Shown here piece after piece: positions 49,767-60,068 of a DNA stretch of 64,000 nt. The position numbers and the translations under genes are program-made. This DNA comes from Deinococcus sedimenti (GTDB taxonomy: Bacteria > Deinococcota > Deinococci > Deinococcales > Deinococcaceae): the NCBI RefSeq assembly GCF_014648135.1, contig NZ_BMQN01000006.1, forward strand, positions 85,902-149,901, read 5' to 3'. Positions within the stretch are counted from its first letter, which is position 1. The number at the start of each line of letters is the position of its first letter. Under the pieces are notes generated by a model. It ran no database searches, had not been told where the DNA came from, and saw nothing but the letters and a program-made list of their open reading frames with translations.

Positions 49767-51149
49767 TCAGGCGACCGGAGTCTGCTGGAACAGGGCCAGC
49801 TGGGTGATCGGCCCGTATTCGGGGTGCACGTCGCCCAGATCGTGGAAGGTCACGGCGTACCCGTACTGTTCGGCGGCCGCCTGAGCCCAGGACTGAAACT
49901 CGGCGCGGGTCCATTCGAAGCGGTGGTCGGCGTGCCGCCGGGTGAGGGGCTCCTCGAAGGTGGCGTTGTACTCGCGGTTGGGCGTGGTGACGATCAGCGT
50001 GCCGGGCCGCGCGTGGCCCAGGACGTTCTGCGTCAGGGCACTCAGGCGGTGCGGTTCCAAGTGCTCGATGACCTCGACCAGGGCGGCCGCGTCGAAGCCC
50101 CTGAGGCGGGAGTCCGGGTAGGCGAGACTGCCGTGTAGGAGCGTCACGCGGTCCCGCAGTTCGGGGCGTTCATCCAGTTTCAGGCGCTCGGCAGCGATCT
50201 CCAGACTGCGGGCGCTGAGGTCCACACCGACCAGTTCGCGGAACTGAGACGAGCGCAGCAGGCGGCGCAGGAGTTTGCCCTCGCCGCAGCCGAGATCCAG
50301 CACGCGCCGCGCCCCGGTCTGTTCCAGCAGGGCCGCCACGGCGCCCAGTCGGGCGTCGTGCACGCGGGGCGGTACTGGCGTATCCGTTGTGGGCTCAGCG
50401 TCGGAAGCGTCCTGCTCAGGCTGCGGGTCGGTCAGTCGGGCCTGCGCCTGCGCCACCAGCCCCCGGAACCGCAGGTAGCGCGCGGCGATCAGGTCGCGTT
50501 CCGGGTGGGTGTCCAGCCAGTCCTGTCCGTGCCGGAGCAGCTTGTCCACCTCGGCCTCACCCACGTAGTAGTGTTTCTTGCCGTCCAGAACGGGCAGCAG
50601 CACGTACAGGTGCCGCAGGGCGTCAGCGACCCGCACGGTGCCGCGCAGCGTCAGCGTGACGTAGGGCCGCTCGCCCCACTCGGGGTACAGGGCGTCCAGG
50701 GGAATGGCCTGCACCTCGACCTCGTACCCCAGCGGGCCGAACAGCCGCTCTGGCAGGTCCGTCTGCCCGCGAGCCGCCACGCACGGCAGGGTCAGGGTCA
50801 GCGGCAGGGGTCTGGCGGCCAGTTCGGGCCGGTCGCGGCTCTGGCCGGTCATGGCGGTCCCGAACGCGTCGCGCAGCGCCACCGACAGGAAACTGCCGGA
50901 CGCGTAGGGACGGTCGTTCACGTAGGGTTCCAGCGTGCCGGACTCGCCGCCCGCAGGGGCGCGGGACAGCGCGACCGGGTCCACCTCGACGAGCAGCGCG
51001 GCGGTGGTGCGCTCCGGGGTGGCCTCCGGGTAGAACACCAGGGACCGGCCGAACGGCAGGGGGCGTTCCAGGGTGCGGTCTGGATGTTTCATGAGCACGA
51101 AGCCCAGGTCGGTGGCCGGCGTGTGGGTGGTGGTGATGGTCAGGAGCAT
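49767..51149 (-). CDS. hen1: Bacterial Hen1: RNA 3'-terminal 2'-O-methyltransferase
   Basis: This 460-aa partner of Pnkp in bacterial RNA repair has an N-terminal half (about residues 1-240) matching the Hen1 domain that activates the Pnkp ligase. The C-terminal half is a SAM methyltransferase with VLDLGCGEGKLLRRLL, VGVDLSARSLEIA and the metal-binding VEVIEHLEPHRL (E-x-x-E-H with a later His) typical of Hen1 2'-O-methylation of 3' ends. TTPNREYNATFE is also characteristic. The methyl mark would protect repaired tRNA from re-cleavage. It follows pnkp after 46 bp on the same strand. An acidic linker (DASDAEPTTDTPVP) joins the halves. Confidence 0.93.
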   Translation of the reverse strand: MLLTITTTHTPATDLGFVLMKHPDRTLERPLPFGRSLVFYPEATPERTTAALLVEVDPVALSRAPAGGESGTLEPYVNDRPYASGSFLSVALRDAFGTAMTGQSRDRPELAARPLPLTLTLPCVAARGQTDLPERLFGPLGYEVEVQAIPLDALYPEWGERPYVTLTLRGTVRVADALRHLYVLLPVLDGKKHYYVGEAEVDKLLRHGQDWLDTHPERDLIAARYLRFRGLVAQAQARLTDPQPEQDASDAEPTTDTPVPPRVHDARLGAVAALLEQTGARRVLDLGCGEGKLLRRLLRSSQFRELVGVDLSARSLEIAAERLKLDERPELRDRVTLLHGSLAYPDSRLRGFDAAALVEVIEHLEPHRLSALTQNVLGHARPGTLIVTTPNREYNATFEEPLTRRHADHRFEWTRAEFQSWAQAAAEQYGYAVTFHDLGDVHPEYGPITQLALFQQTPVA

Positions 51150-51195
51150 GGCTGGCCCTCCAAGCCAAAGGGGAACGAAGTGGCAGGCAGCGTCA

Positions 51196-53697
51196 TCACA
51201 GCCGCACGTCGATTGGGTCGCTTTCCAGCGCCAGGACGCCCAGCACGCACTCGTGCACGCGGCCTTCGGCCCCCTCCGCGAAGCGGTGCAGGCCCTCCAG
51301 GCCCAGGCGGAACTCGCGGGACGCGCGGGCCCGCTTGGCGTTCAGGGCGCGGGCCTTCAGGCGGGTCAGGTGTTCGGGGCGGGTGTACTCCGGGCCGTAG
51401 ATGATCCGCAGGTACTCGCGTCCCCGGACCTTCACGGCGGGCTGTCCCTGCCGCCCGGCTGGGAGGAAGTCCAGTGGTTTGACGACCATGCCCTCGCCGC
51501 CTGCGGCTGTCAGGGTGTCCCACCACGCCGTAGCCTGCGCCTCGTCGGGGGTGCCGAGGGTCACGACGCGGTGCGCGGTCCGACCGAAGAGGACCGGGTC
51601 GGCGTCGGCCAGGATGCCCAGCGTCGTCAGGTGCCACAGGTGGTCCCGGTCGTCATGCACGCGCCCCTGGGAGGCGAGCAGGTGGAAGGGGCGGATCTGC
51701 ACGTCCTCCGGGCCGGTCACGCGCCTCACGTACGCGCGGTACGCGTCGCGGTAGCGGTGCAGGTCCCCGGCGCGCTCCTGCGTGCGCGTCAGCCACTCGC
51801 CCACCGGCACACCCCGCGCGTGCGCCGCCCGCAGGGCGTCCGCCGCCGCCGGGAGCGCCGCGTTCCCGGCGGCTCCCACGGCGGCGTACTGTCCCCTGAT
51901 GAGTTCCTCGGCCTTCAGGCTCCAGGGCAGGATCTCGGCGTCCAGCAGCAGCCAGTCGGTCTCCAGGGTGTCCCACAGGCCCGCGCGGGTGGCGGCCTCA
52001 CGGGCGCGGGTCAGGATGTCCGCCTCCCACTCCGGGCGGAAGAACGGGCGGCCCGTGCGGGTGTACACGCTGCCCTGCCCAGCCGCGCCGAAGCGGCGGG
52101 CGGCGGCCTCGTCCCGCGTGAGCACCAGCAGGGCGCGGCTGCCCATGTGTTTCTCCTCGCACACGACCTGCACCGCGCCCTGCGCGCGGAAGTACGCGAA
52201 GGCCTCGTCCGGATGCTCCAGGAACTCCGGGCGGGCGCTCGTCTCGACCGGACTCATGGTGGGCGGCAGGTACAGGCACCAGCGGGGGTCCACACCGTAT
52301 CGGCTGAAGGTCTCGACCGCCGCCGCGCGCTCACCGGCCCGCAGCATCACGCCCCCCACCGAACGGGTCACGATCCGCCCCGGTTTCAGGAACTCGGCCA
52401 GATCGAAGGGCGCAGTGGCGGCCGGGTCCGGCGCGGCCTCCAGCGGTCGGGCGGGCGCGGCGTACTGGGCGCGCGCCGGGACGCTGCGGAGTTCCATCTC
52501 CGGATAGCGCAGGGCAGTCAGCTGCCCGCCGAACACGCAGCCGGTATCCAGGTCAATGGTGCGGTTCACCCACCGCGCCTGCCCGACCGGGGTATGCCCG
52601 TACACCACGTGGGCAGCCCCCTTGTACGCCGCGGCCCAGTCGCGGCGGACCGGCAGGCCCAGTTCGTCGGTGCTGCCGTCCACGTCCCCGTACAGCGCGA
52701 AGCTGCGGACCCGGGCACTGCTGCGCCCCTGGTACCTCTCGGGCAGACCGGCGTGTGCGACGACCACGCGTCCCTCGTCCAGCACGAAGTGACTGATCAG
52801 GCCGCCCAGGAACCGCCGCACCTGCCGACAGAATTCAGGGCCGGCCGCCTCGATCTGCGCCAGGGTGCCATCCAGGCCATGCAGGGCCTGCACCTGCTTG
52901 CCGTCCAGCGCCCGCTTCAGTTTTTCTTCGTGGTTGCCGGGCACGCACAGGGCTGCGCCGCTGGCGACCATGTTCATCACCAGTCGCAGGACGCCCGCGC
53001 TGTCCGGTCCCCGGTCCACCAGGTCGCCCACGAACACGGCCGTGCGGCCCGCCGGGGGCGTGACCTGATCCCCGTCCAGGGCGTAGCCCAGGTCCGTGAG
53101 CAGGTCGCGCAGTTCGGGCAGGCAGCCGTGCACGTCCCCGATGAAGTCGAACGGTCCGCGCAGGTCGCGGCGGTTCGAGTACAGCGGCACGCGCGTGATC
53201 TGGGCGGCGTTCACGTCATCCACCGACCGCAGGGTCCAGACGTGCCGGAACCCCTCACGGCCCAGGCCACGCAACCCCCGGCGCAGGTCCGTCTGCTGAC
53301 GGCCGATCACCGCCTCGCTGAACGGTCGGTCTCCCCGCGCCTCGTGCCGGGCGTCCAGCACGCTGCGCGGCAGGTCCAGCACGATCGCCACGGGCAGCAC
53401 GTCATGTGCGCGCGCGAGTTCCACGAGTCGGCGGCGATCCTCCGCCCGCACCGAGGTCGCGTCCACCACCGTCAGCAGACCCCGTTCCAGACGCCGCGCT
53501 GCCACGTGATACAGGCTGCTGAACGCAGCCTCGTTGGCGTCCAGCGTGTGCTCACTGCCGCTCACGAGGGCACGGAACTGGTCACTGCTCAACACTTCGA
53601 AAGGACCGAAGTGTCTCGCCGCGAAGGTGCTTTTGCCCGAGGATGACGCGCCGATCAGCGCGACCAGGGCAAGTTCAGGCAGGGGAATCTGGGTCAT
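51196..53697 (-). CDS. pnkp: Pnkp: polynucleotide kinase-phosphatase-ligase for RNA repair
   Basis: This 833-aa three-domain enzyme heals and seals broken RNA. Domain 1 (about residues 1-170) is a 5'-OH kinase with P-loop GASSSGKS (16-23). Domain 2 (about 180-400) is a 2',3'-phosphatase of the metallophosphoesterase family with GDVHG (187-191), GDLVDRG (224-230), GNHE (254-257) and AHAG (314-317). Domain 3 (about 480-833) is an RNA ligase/adenylyltransferase with the nucleotide-attachment Lys in EEKHMGS (K516) and EGMVVKP later. Start ATG 53697 has AAAGGA upstream. With hen1 it forms the known bacterial Pnkp/Hen1 system. It is divergent from uvrB. Confidence 0.95.
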   Translation of the reverse strand: MTQIPLPELALVALIGASSSGKSTFAARHFGPFEVLSSDQFRALVSGSEHTLDANEAAFSSLYHVAARRLERGLLTVVDATSVRAEDRRRLVELARAHDVLPVAIVLDLPRSVLDARHEARGDRPFSEAVIGRQQTDLRRGLRGLGREGFRHVWTLRSVDDVNAAQITRVPLYSNRRDLRGPFDFIGDVHGCLPELRDLLTDLGYALDGDQVTPPAGRTAVFVGDLVDRGPDSAGVLRLVMNMVASGAALCVPGNHEEKLKRALDGKQVQALHGLDGTLAQIEAAGPEFCRQVRRFLGGLISHFVLDEGRVVVAHAGLPERYQGRSSARVRSFALYGDVDGSTDELGLPVRRDWAAAYKGAAHVVYGHTPVGQARWVNRTIDLDTGCVFGGQLTALRYPEMELRSVPARAQYAAPARPLEAAPDPAATAPFDLAEFLKPGRIVTRSVGGVMLRAGERAAAVETFSRYGVDPRWCLYLPPTMSPVETSARPEFLEHPDEAFAYFRAQGAVQVVCEEKHMGSRALLVLTRDEAAARRFGAAGQGSVYTRTGRPFFRPEWEADILTRAREAATRAGLWDTLETDWLLLDAEILPWSLKAEELIRGQYAAVGAAGNAALPAAADALRAAHARGVPVGEWLTRTQERAGDLHRYRDAYRAYVRRVTGPEDVQIRPFHLLASQGRVHDDRDHLWHLTTLGILADADPVLFGRTAHRVVTLGTPDEAQATAWWDTLTAAGGEGMVVKPLDFLPAGRQGQPAVKVRGREYLRIIYGPEYTRPEHLTRLKARALNAKRARASREFRLGLEGLHRFAEGAEGRVHECVLGVLALESDPIDVRL

Positions 53698-53827
53698 AGG
53701 GCCGTCCTTTCGGTGCGGGGCACCAGCGGTCACTCTATCGGCCCTGCCCTATGTTCACCTGCGTCAAATGACCTGCCGGGCGGGCCTGTACCTCAAGTTC
53801 CGATGAGTCATCCGGCTTACCGTGCGC

Positions 53828-53847
53828 TTACGTCCGGGGCGTAAAAT
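53828..53847 (+). promoter_or_regulatory. RDRM-type palindrome overlapping the uvrB -10 box
   Basis: TTACGTCCGGGGCGTAA (53828-53844) is a 17-bp inverted repeat of the radiation/desiccation response motif type (TTAYG...CRTAA) bound by DdrO in Deinococcus. It overlaps TAAAAT (53842-53847), a good -10. Repression by DdrO and release by IrrE, which is also encoded in this window, are expected. Confidence 0.75.
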
Positions 53848-53907
53848 ACAGAGATTCGTTCGGGCCGTGCCCGCCCCCTGCCCTCTCCCCCACCTCCCGG
53901 AGGTTTC

Positions 53908-55923
<2,016 letters not shown>

Positions 55924-55937
55924 CCCACAGCCATGAA

Positions 55938-55974
55938 GCAGCGGGCCACCTCCTGATCCGGGGTGGCCCGCTGC
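55938..55974. terminator. Terminator between uvrB and the convergent secreted-protein gene
   Basis: A perfect 13-bp stem (GCAGCGGGCCACC and complement) with an 11-nt loop lies 14 bp after the uvrB stop and 9 bp from the end of the opposite gene. Confidence 0.75.
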
Positions 55975-55983
55975 CTGACGCGT

Positions 55984-56457
55984 TCAGCGTTTGAGGGTCA
56001 GGGTGCAGCGGCCCAGGCGCAGTTCGCGGGCGGCGTCGGCCTGTTCCTGCGGGGTGCGGGTGACGTCCAGAACGGCCAGGGCGCGTTCCAGCGCGGCGGG
56101 CAGGTCGGTCAGGGGGCCGCTGGCGAGCACGCCGGTCGCGCCGGTTCGACCTGCGACGGCTTGGCCCAGGGTGCTCAGGCGCAGCGCGCAGGCGAGGCCC
56201 AGGCCGCCCTCGCGGGCGTCTTTGAGGTCCAGGGCGATCAGCGTGTTGGCCCGCGCGTCCAGCAGCAGGCTGCCCCGGTCGGCGCGGTACGTGCCGGGGG
56301 TGGGTTGCGTGGCGTTCAGGTGTAGGGTGGTGGTCAACACCTCGCCGTCGAAGGTGGTGGCGCGCAGCGTCCAGGTCTGCCCGGCCTGCACGGGCGCGGG
56401 GGTGGAGGCACCGAGGGCCGCGCCGAGCAGCAGCGGCAGCAGGAGCGGGGGGCGCAT
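55984..56457 (-). CDS. Unknown secreted protein
   Basis: This 157-aa protein has a signal peptide (MRPPLLLPLLLGAALGASTPAPVQA). The mature domain is beta-rich at first (WTLRATTFDGEVLTTTLHLNAT, GTYRADRGSLLLDA) and then helical (RTPQEQADAARELRLGRCTLTLK); two Cys residues may form a disulfide. I recognise no family. The minus-strand TAAGCT (56465-56470) ends 7 nt before ATG 56457, which fixes the start. Confidence 0.7.
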   Translation of the reverse strand: MRPPLLLPLLLGAALGASTPAPVQAGQTWTLRATTFDGEVLTTTLHLNATQPTPGTYRADRGSLLLDARANTLIALDLKDAREGGLGLACALRLSTLGQAVAGRTGATGVLASGPLTDLPAALERALAVLDVTRTPQEQADAARELRLGRCTLTLKR

Positions 56458-56577
56458 GCCCTTCAGCTTAGGGGCAGGTGCGGGGGGGGAGGGGTTCACC
56501 CTCCGCACCGACTCTGGGGGAGGTCGGTGGCGGACCCGTGCCGGTGGGCCTTCCGGTACAGAGGGGCGCTGCCTTTA

Positions 56578-56605
56578 TTGACATCCGATATCGGAGAACT
56601 ATATT
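56578..56605 (+). promoter_or_regulatory. Promoter and self-operator of the padR gene
   Basis: TTGACA (56578-56583) and TATATT (56600-56605) are 16 bp apart, and the perfect 12-bp palindrome TCCGATATCGGA (56584-56595) fills the spacer. The -10 ends 5 nt before the ATG, so the transcript is leaderless. This is a textbook place for autorepression. Confidence 0.7.
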
Positions 56606-56610
56606 GAGGT

Positions 56611-56931
56611 ATGCCTGTCCACAACGGAGATCTGGAACTGTCCCTGCTCACGCTGCTCGAGGGGCAGGAACGGTACGGCCTTGACCTCGCCAAGGAGTTG
56701 CGCAGCCTCACGGGCGGGGACCTCGACCTCAACGCCGGGACCCTCTACCCCACCCTGCACCGCCTGGAACACCGGGGCTGGCTTCAGAGCGACACGCGCG
56801 TCAGCCCACGGGGCGGTCATCCCCTGCGCTACTACCGCCTGACGGATGCGGGGCAGCGCGCCCTTCAGGCCAAACGGGACGCCTACCACCGCTGGCATCA
56901 GGGCCTCACCCAGCGCTGGGGCACGAAGTGA
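56611..56931 (+). CDS. PadR-family transcriptional regulator
   Basis: This 106-aa winged-helix repressor has NGDLELSLLTLLEGQERYGLDLAKEL (helix 1-2), DLDLNAGTLYPTLHRLEHRGWLQSD (recognition helix, about residues 38-62) and the wing RYYRLTDAGQRAL. PadR repressors of this short type usually control an adjacent membrane protein or transporter. The next gene overlaps by 4 bp and encodes a membrane protein. A palindrome between its own -35 and -10 boxes suggests autoregulation. Confidence 0.93.
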   Translation: MPVHNGDLELSLLTLLEGQERYGLDLAKELRSLTGGDLDLNAGTLYPTLHRLEHRGWLQSDTRVSPRGGHPLRYYRLTDAGQRALQAKRDAYHRWHQGLTQRWGTK

Positions 56932-58169
56932 GGGACCTTGAACGGTTCGTTCGCGCCGCCACGCGTGGCCTGCCCCGCCACGACCGCGCGCGGGTGCAGC
57001 AGGAACTGCGCGGCAATCTCCTGGAACGCGTGGCCGAGCATCAGATCAGCGGGTCCGCACCCGTGGAGGCCGAGCGGCTGGCCCTCCTGGAGTTCGGTTC
57101 GCCTGCACGTCTGGGCGCGGGGCTGCGGCGGGTCCACCTCTGGCCCAGAATCGGTCTGATCGGCGGGCTGGGCAGCGCCGCCCTGGCCCTGACGCTGGTC
57201 CTGCTGCCTGAATCCGGCGCGCAGCGGGTCACGGTCACCACGCAGGGCCTCATGGACCGCTGCCAGTCCGGTCGCCCCACCCCCGGCGCACAGGGCTGCT
57301 CGATGAACCGCGACTTCTGGCTCAGCCTTTCGAGTCTCAAGCAACAACTCCAGGCGCAGCAGGCGATTCTCGAGACGACCCGGCGAACCCACACGAGTCT
57401 GGGGCCCGCGGGGGAGCAGCTCACGGAAACGTACCTTCAGGTGCGCTGGACTGAACCAGGCCGGTCCACGGGAAGATTTGAGATCCCACTGACCGCGGAG
57501 TGGGTCGATGCCCTGCAGCGGCACATGGATGAGGCCAGTGCGCGGGCCGGCTGGCCAGAGCGTCCCGCGCCGCTCAACGAAAATGTGTTCCAGCGGAATC
57601 AGGACACCTTCCTCATGGGCAGCCAGACCCTGGACGCCCTGCTGCGCAGCAGCACCGAGCCGGTGCGGATCGAGCGGCCCCTCGATGGTCCTCTGCTGCA
57701 CGTGGGCCGGTTACGCCTGGAGCTGGGAAGGCCCGGTCAGGGCGTCAGCGTCGGTTCAATCATCGAGGGCAGCGTCATCCGGGCGCTGTACGGGACGCGC
57801 GGGCTCACCGTCTTCACGGGGGCGGGGTTGTTGCCCCGGCAGGATCAGGCGTTCGGTGCCGCCCGCGGGTTCCCCCAGCAGGTCAGGGTTCGGGGTGGGC
57901 CGGGTGACCTGTACGTCGTGGTGCGGCCCGTGACCGGGCAGGGCGTGCGTGGCCTCGGACTGGATCTCGTGCCGGTGGCGGCCGACGGGCTGCTGCACTT
58001 CCGCTCGCAGCACGAGTCCGTCCGGTTCACAGCGGACCTGACGGCCCTGAATCAGAGTGGTGAGTCCAGACCCGCGGTGGCGCTGCTGAGACTGGGCCGC
58101 GGGGTGACCCTCACCCGGTCCGAGTTGAAGTTGCCCACGCCGGAGGTCCCGGGCCCCGCGCCGCGCTGA
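56928..58169 (+). CDS. PadR-coupled membrane protein with HAAS/permease-prefix-like N-terminus
   Basis: This 413-aa protein has an N-terminal three-helix segment (about residues 1-68: MRDLERFVRAATRGLPRHDRARVQQELRGNLLERVAEH) like the permease-prefix/HAAS domains found next to PadR regulators. One membrane helix follows (about 73-93, RIGLIGGLGSAALALTLVLLP), then a roughly 310-aa extracytoplasmic region with no family I recognise and mainly beta-strand character near the end. The translation start GTG overlaps the padR stop (GTGA), so the two are coupled. It may be an anti-regulator or envelope-stress component, by context only. Confidence 0.75.
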   Translation: MRDLERFVRAATRGLPRHDRARVQQELRGNLLERVAEHQISGSAPVEAERLALLEFGSPARLGAGLRRVHLWPRIGLIGGLGSAALALTLVLLPESGAQRVTVTTQGLMDRCQSGRPTPGAQGCSMNRDFWLSLSSLKQQLQAQQAILETTRRTHTSLGPAGEQLTETYLQVRWTEPGRSTGRFEIPLTAEWVDALQRHMDEASARAGWPERPAPLNENVFQRNQDTFLMGSQTLDALLRSSTEPVRIERPLDGPLLHVGRLRLELGRPGQGVSVGSIIEGSVIRALYGTRGLTVFTGAGLLPRQDQAFGAARGFPQQVRVRGGPGDLYVVVRPVTGQGVRGLGLDLVPVAADGLLHFRSQHESVRFTADLTALNQSGESRPAVALLRLGRGVTLTRSELKLPTPEVPGPAPR

Positions 58170-58240
58170 TCATCCGCGCCCTCTTGAAGTGCATTGACGG
58201 GGCGCGCACACGTCCGGTGGGCCTGGGGCTGGGGGCGCGG

Positions 58241-58246
58241 TAGGCT
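58241..58246 (+). promoter_or_regulatory. -10 box of the dsRBD gene
   Basis: TAGGCT ends 7 nt before ATG 58254. Confidence 0.45.
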
Positions 58247-58253
58247 GGGGTGC

Positions 58254-58670
58254 ATGAACGCGAAAGGTGACCTGATCGCGCGCGCCCTGAGCCTGGGCCT
58301 GGGCGCGCCGGAGTTCGAGGTGTCGTCCGACGGTCCGCCCCATCAGCGGACGTTCCACGTGATGGTGCGGATCGGTGGCGAGCCGCTGGGTGAGGGCGGG
58401 TCGGGCCGCAGTCGCAAGGACGCCGAGCGGGCGGCGGCGGATTCGGCGCTGCGCGTGCTGGACGGCGAGCCGATGGCGGACACCGAGGAGGTCCTCGACG
58501 AGGCCCCTGCGGGGCGCTGGCCGATCTATGCGGGGGTGCTGGAGGCGGCGCTGGAGACGGCCGTGGAGTTCGCCGAGGAGGACGCCTCGCTGGATGACGT
58601 GCGCCGCGACGCGGGCCGCCTGTACCGCGAGCTGCTGCTGGACCTGGGGCACGGGCCAGAGCCCCTGTGA
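58254..58670 (+). CDS. Stand-alone double-stranded-RNA-binding-domain protein
   Basis: This 138-aa protein has an N-terminal half (about residues 1-70) that reads as a ds[68 protein letters not shown], with the HxRTF/V strand and the C-terminal helix [10 protein letters not shown] that contacts RNA phosphates, as in RNase III tails. Residues 70-138 are acidic and helical with no recognised fold. No nuclease domain is attached, which is unusual in bacteria. It overlaps the HAD gene by 4 bp and starts a four-gene run. Confidence 0.82.
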   Translation: MNAKGDLIARALSLGLGAPEFEVSSDGPPHQRTFHVMVRIGGEPLGEGGSGRSRKDAERAAADSALRVLDGEPMADTEEVLDEAPAGRWPIYAGVLEAALETAVEFAEEDASLDDVRRDAGRLYRELLLDLGHGPEPL

Positions 58671-59332
58671 GCAGCTGGCCGTGGCGGCCCGCCGGGGTGC
58701 TGTTCGACATGGACGGCGTCCTGACGGCGAACAACGCCTTTCATCGGCAGGCGTGGCAGGAGGTGGCGCTTGAGGTGCTGGGTCTGACCCTCTCGGAGGA
58801 GGACCTGGATCACAAGGTGGACGGGGGCCGCAACCCGGAGATCATCGAGCGCCTGACCGGTTCGTACCCGGACGAGGCGCTGGCCGCCCACTTTCACGAC
58901 GCGAAGGAGGGCCGCTACCGGTCCCTGGCGGCGGGCGCGCTGCGCGAGGTGGCGGGCCTGAGTGCCTACCTGGACGCGCTGGATGCGCGCGGGATTCCGT
59001 TCGCGCTGGTCACGAGTGCCGACGCGGTGAACGTGGCGTTCGGCATGGAGCAATTGGGTTTCGGGCCGCGCTTCGTGACGCGGGTGCTGGGCGAGGACGT
59101 CACGCGCGGCAAACCTCACCCGGAGCCGTTCCTGCTGGGCGCGCAGCGGCTGGGCCTGAACGCCGCCGACTGTCTGGCGCACGAGGACGCCGTGAACGGG
59201 GTGCGCAGCGCGGCCGGGGCGGGCTGCCGGGTGGTGGCCCTGACGACCACCGCGCCGGAATCGGCGCTGCTGGCGGCGGGTGCGGCGCTGGCCGCGGCGG
59301 ACTTCACGTCCTGGCCCGACTGGCTGGCGTGA
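58667..59332 (+). CDS. HAD-superfamily hydrolase, beta-phosphoglucomutase-like
   Basis: This 221-aa subfamily IA HAD enzyme has motif 1 [14 protein letters not shown] with nucleophile and acid Asp (about residues 14-18), a helical cap (about 25-95), motif 2 [11 protein letters not shown], motif 3 Lys in [13 protein letters not shown] and motif 4 [14 protein letters not shown]. It is a small-molecule phosphatase or sugar-phosphate mutase; the substrate is unknown. Note AHED in place of the more usual FEDS. It is coupled to the dsRBD gene upstream and to yraN downstream by GTGA overlaps. Confidence 0.88.
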   Translation: MSSWPWRPAGVLFDMDGVLTANNAFHRQAWQEVALEVLGLTLSEEDLDHKVDGGRNPEIIERLTGSYPDEALAAHFHDAKEGRYRSLAAGALREVAGLSAYLDALDARGIPFALVTSADAVNVAFGMEQLGFGPRFVTRVLGEDVTRGKPHPEPFLLGAQRLGLNAADCLAHEDAVNGVRSAAGAGCRVVALTTTAPESALLAAGAALAAADFTSWPDWLA

Positions 59333-59670
59333 AGGGCGCGCAGGCCGAGGACCGCGCCGCCGAGTTCCTGCGCGGGCTGGGGCGAGTGGTGCTGGCCCGC
59401 AACTACCGCATTCCCGGCGGGGAGATCGACGTGGTGTCCCGTGAGCCGGGCGGGACGCTGGTGTTCACGGAGGTCCGCCAGCGCCGCTCGGCGCGTTTCG
59501 GCAGCGCGGCGGAGTCCGTCACGCCGCGCAAGCTGGCGCTGATGCAGCGCGCCGCGCTGACGTACCTGACGCGCGAACTGGGCCGCGACGACCTGCCGTG
59601 CCGGCTGGAGGTGCTGACCATCGACGGCAGGCCCGCTGAGGGCACGCTGAGCCTGCACGCGGTCGAGTGA
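59329..59670 (+). CDS. YraN family (UPF0102) endonuclease-like protein
   Basis: This 113-aa protein has the restriction-endonuclease-like core typical of Yra[17 protein letters not shown] (about residues 3-18), [20 protein letters not shown] (Glu and Asp of the PD-(D/E)xK core, about 24-43) and [33 protein letters not shown]. The normal V-E-V-K is here T-E-V-R-Q, so the catalytic Lys position carries Arg/Gln as in many members. The biological role is unknown; a link to Holliday-junction or DNA processing has been suggested for the family. It overlaps the HAD gene by 4 bp. Confidence 0.9.
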   Translation: MKGAQAEDRAAEFLRGLGRVVLARNYRIPGGEIDVVSREPGGTLVFTEVRQRRSARFGSAAESVTPRKLALMQRAALTYLTRELGRDDLPCRLEVLTIDGRPAEGTLSLHAVE

Positions 59671-59681
59671 CCGGCCCGCGC

Positions 59682-59687
59682 TAGAAT
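59682..59687 (+). promoter_or_regulatory. -10 box, leaderless promoter
   Basis: TAGAAT ends 7 nt before ATG 59695. Confidence 0.5.
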
Positions 59688-59694
59688 CCCCCGC

Positions 59695-60009
59695 ATGCGC
59701 AGTGATTACCTGTCGGCCGCCCGCGCCCTGCAGCTGGGGCGGGAGAGTGCCGTGGAGGGCGACCAGGGCCGCGCGCTGCGCCTGTACCGCGAGGCGCTGG
59801 ACCTGCTGTGCGTGCTGCCGCCCGAGCGGACGCGGGACGTGCTGCTGGCGCACACGCACCTGGCGTTCTACCAGACGCTGGAATTGCTGGGCGGCCCGGA
59901 CGGGCAGCGGCACCTGCAGCTGGGCGTCAGTTACGCGCGCAGCACGCGTGATCCGCTGGCCCGCGCGATTGCCGAGGAGTGCCTGAGCGGCCTGGACGTC
60001 GTGCTGTAA
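59695..60009 (+). CDS. Small TPR-like helical protein
   Basis: This 104-aa all-helical protein has pairs of antiparallel helices resembling tetratricopeptide repeats: SAARALQLGRESAVEGDQGRALRLYREALDLL (about residues 6-37) has the A/G-x-x-x-x-x-x-A-L-x-x-Y-x-x-A-L spacing, followed by LLAHTHLAFYQTLELLG. It is probably a protein-interaction module; the partner is unknown. It has its own leaderless promoter and a strong terminator, so it is a single-gene unit. Confidence 0.72.
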   Translation: MRSDYLSAARALQLGRESAVEGDQGRALRLYREALDLLCVLPPERTRDVLLAHTHLAFYQTLELLGGPDGQRHLQLGVSYARSTRDPLARAIAEECLSGLDVVL

Positions 60010-60021
60010 CCGGAACGGACG

Positions 60022-60054
60022 AAGGCCCCGGCAGACGCACTGCCGGGGCCTTTC
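60022..60054 (+). terminator. Rho-independent terminator
   Basis: A perfect 13-bp stem AAGGCCCCGGCAG with a 5-nt loop is followed by TCTGTT, 13 bp after the stop. Confidence 0.85.
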
Positions 60055-60068
60055 TGTTGCGGGCCGGT

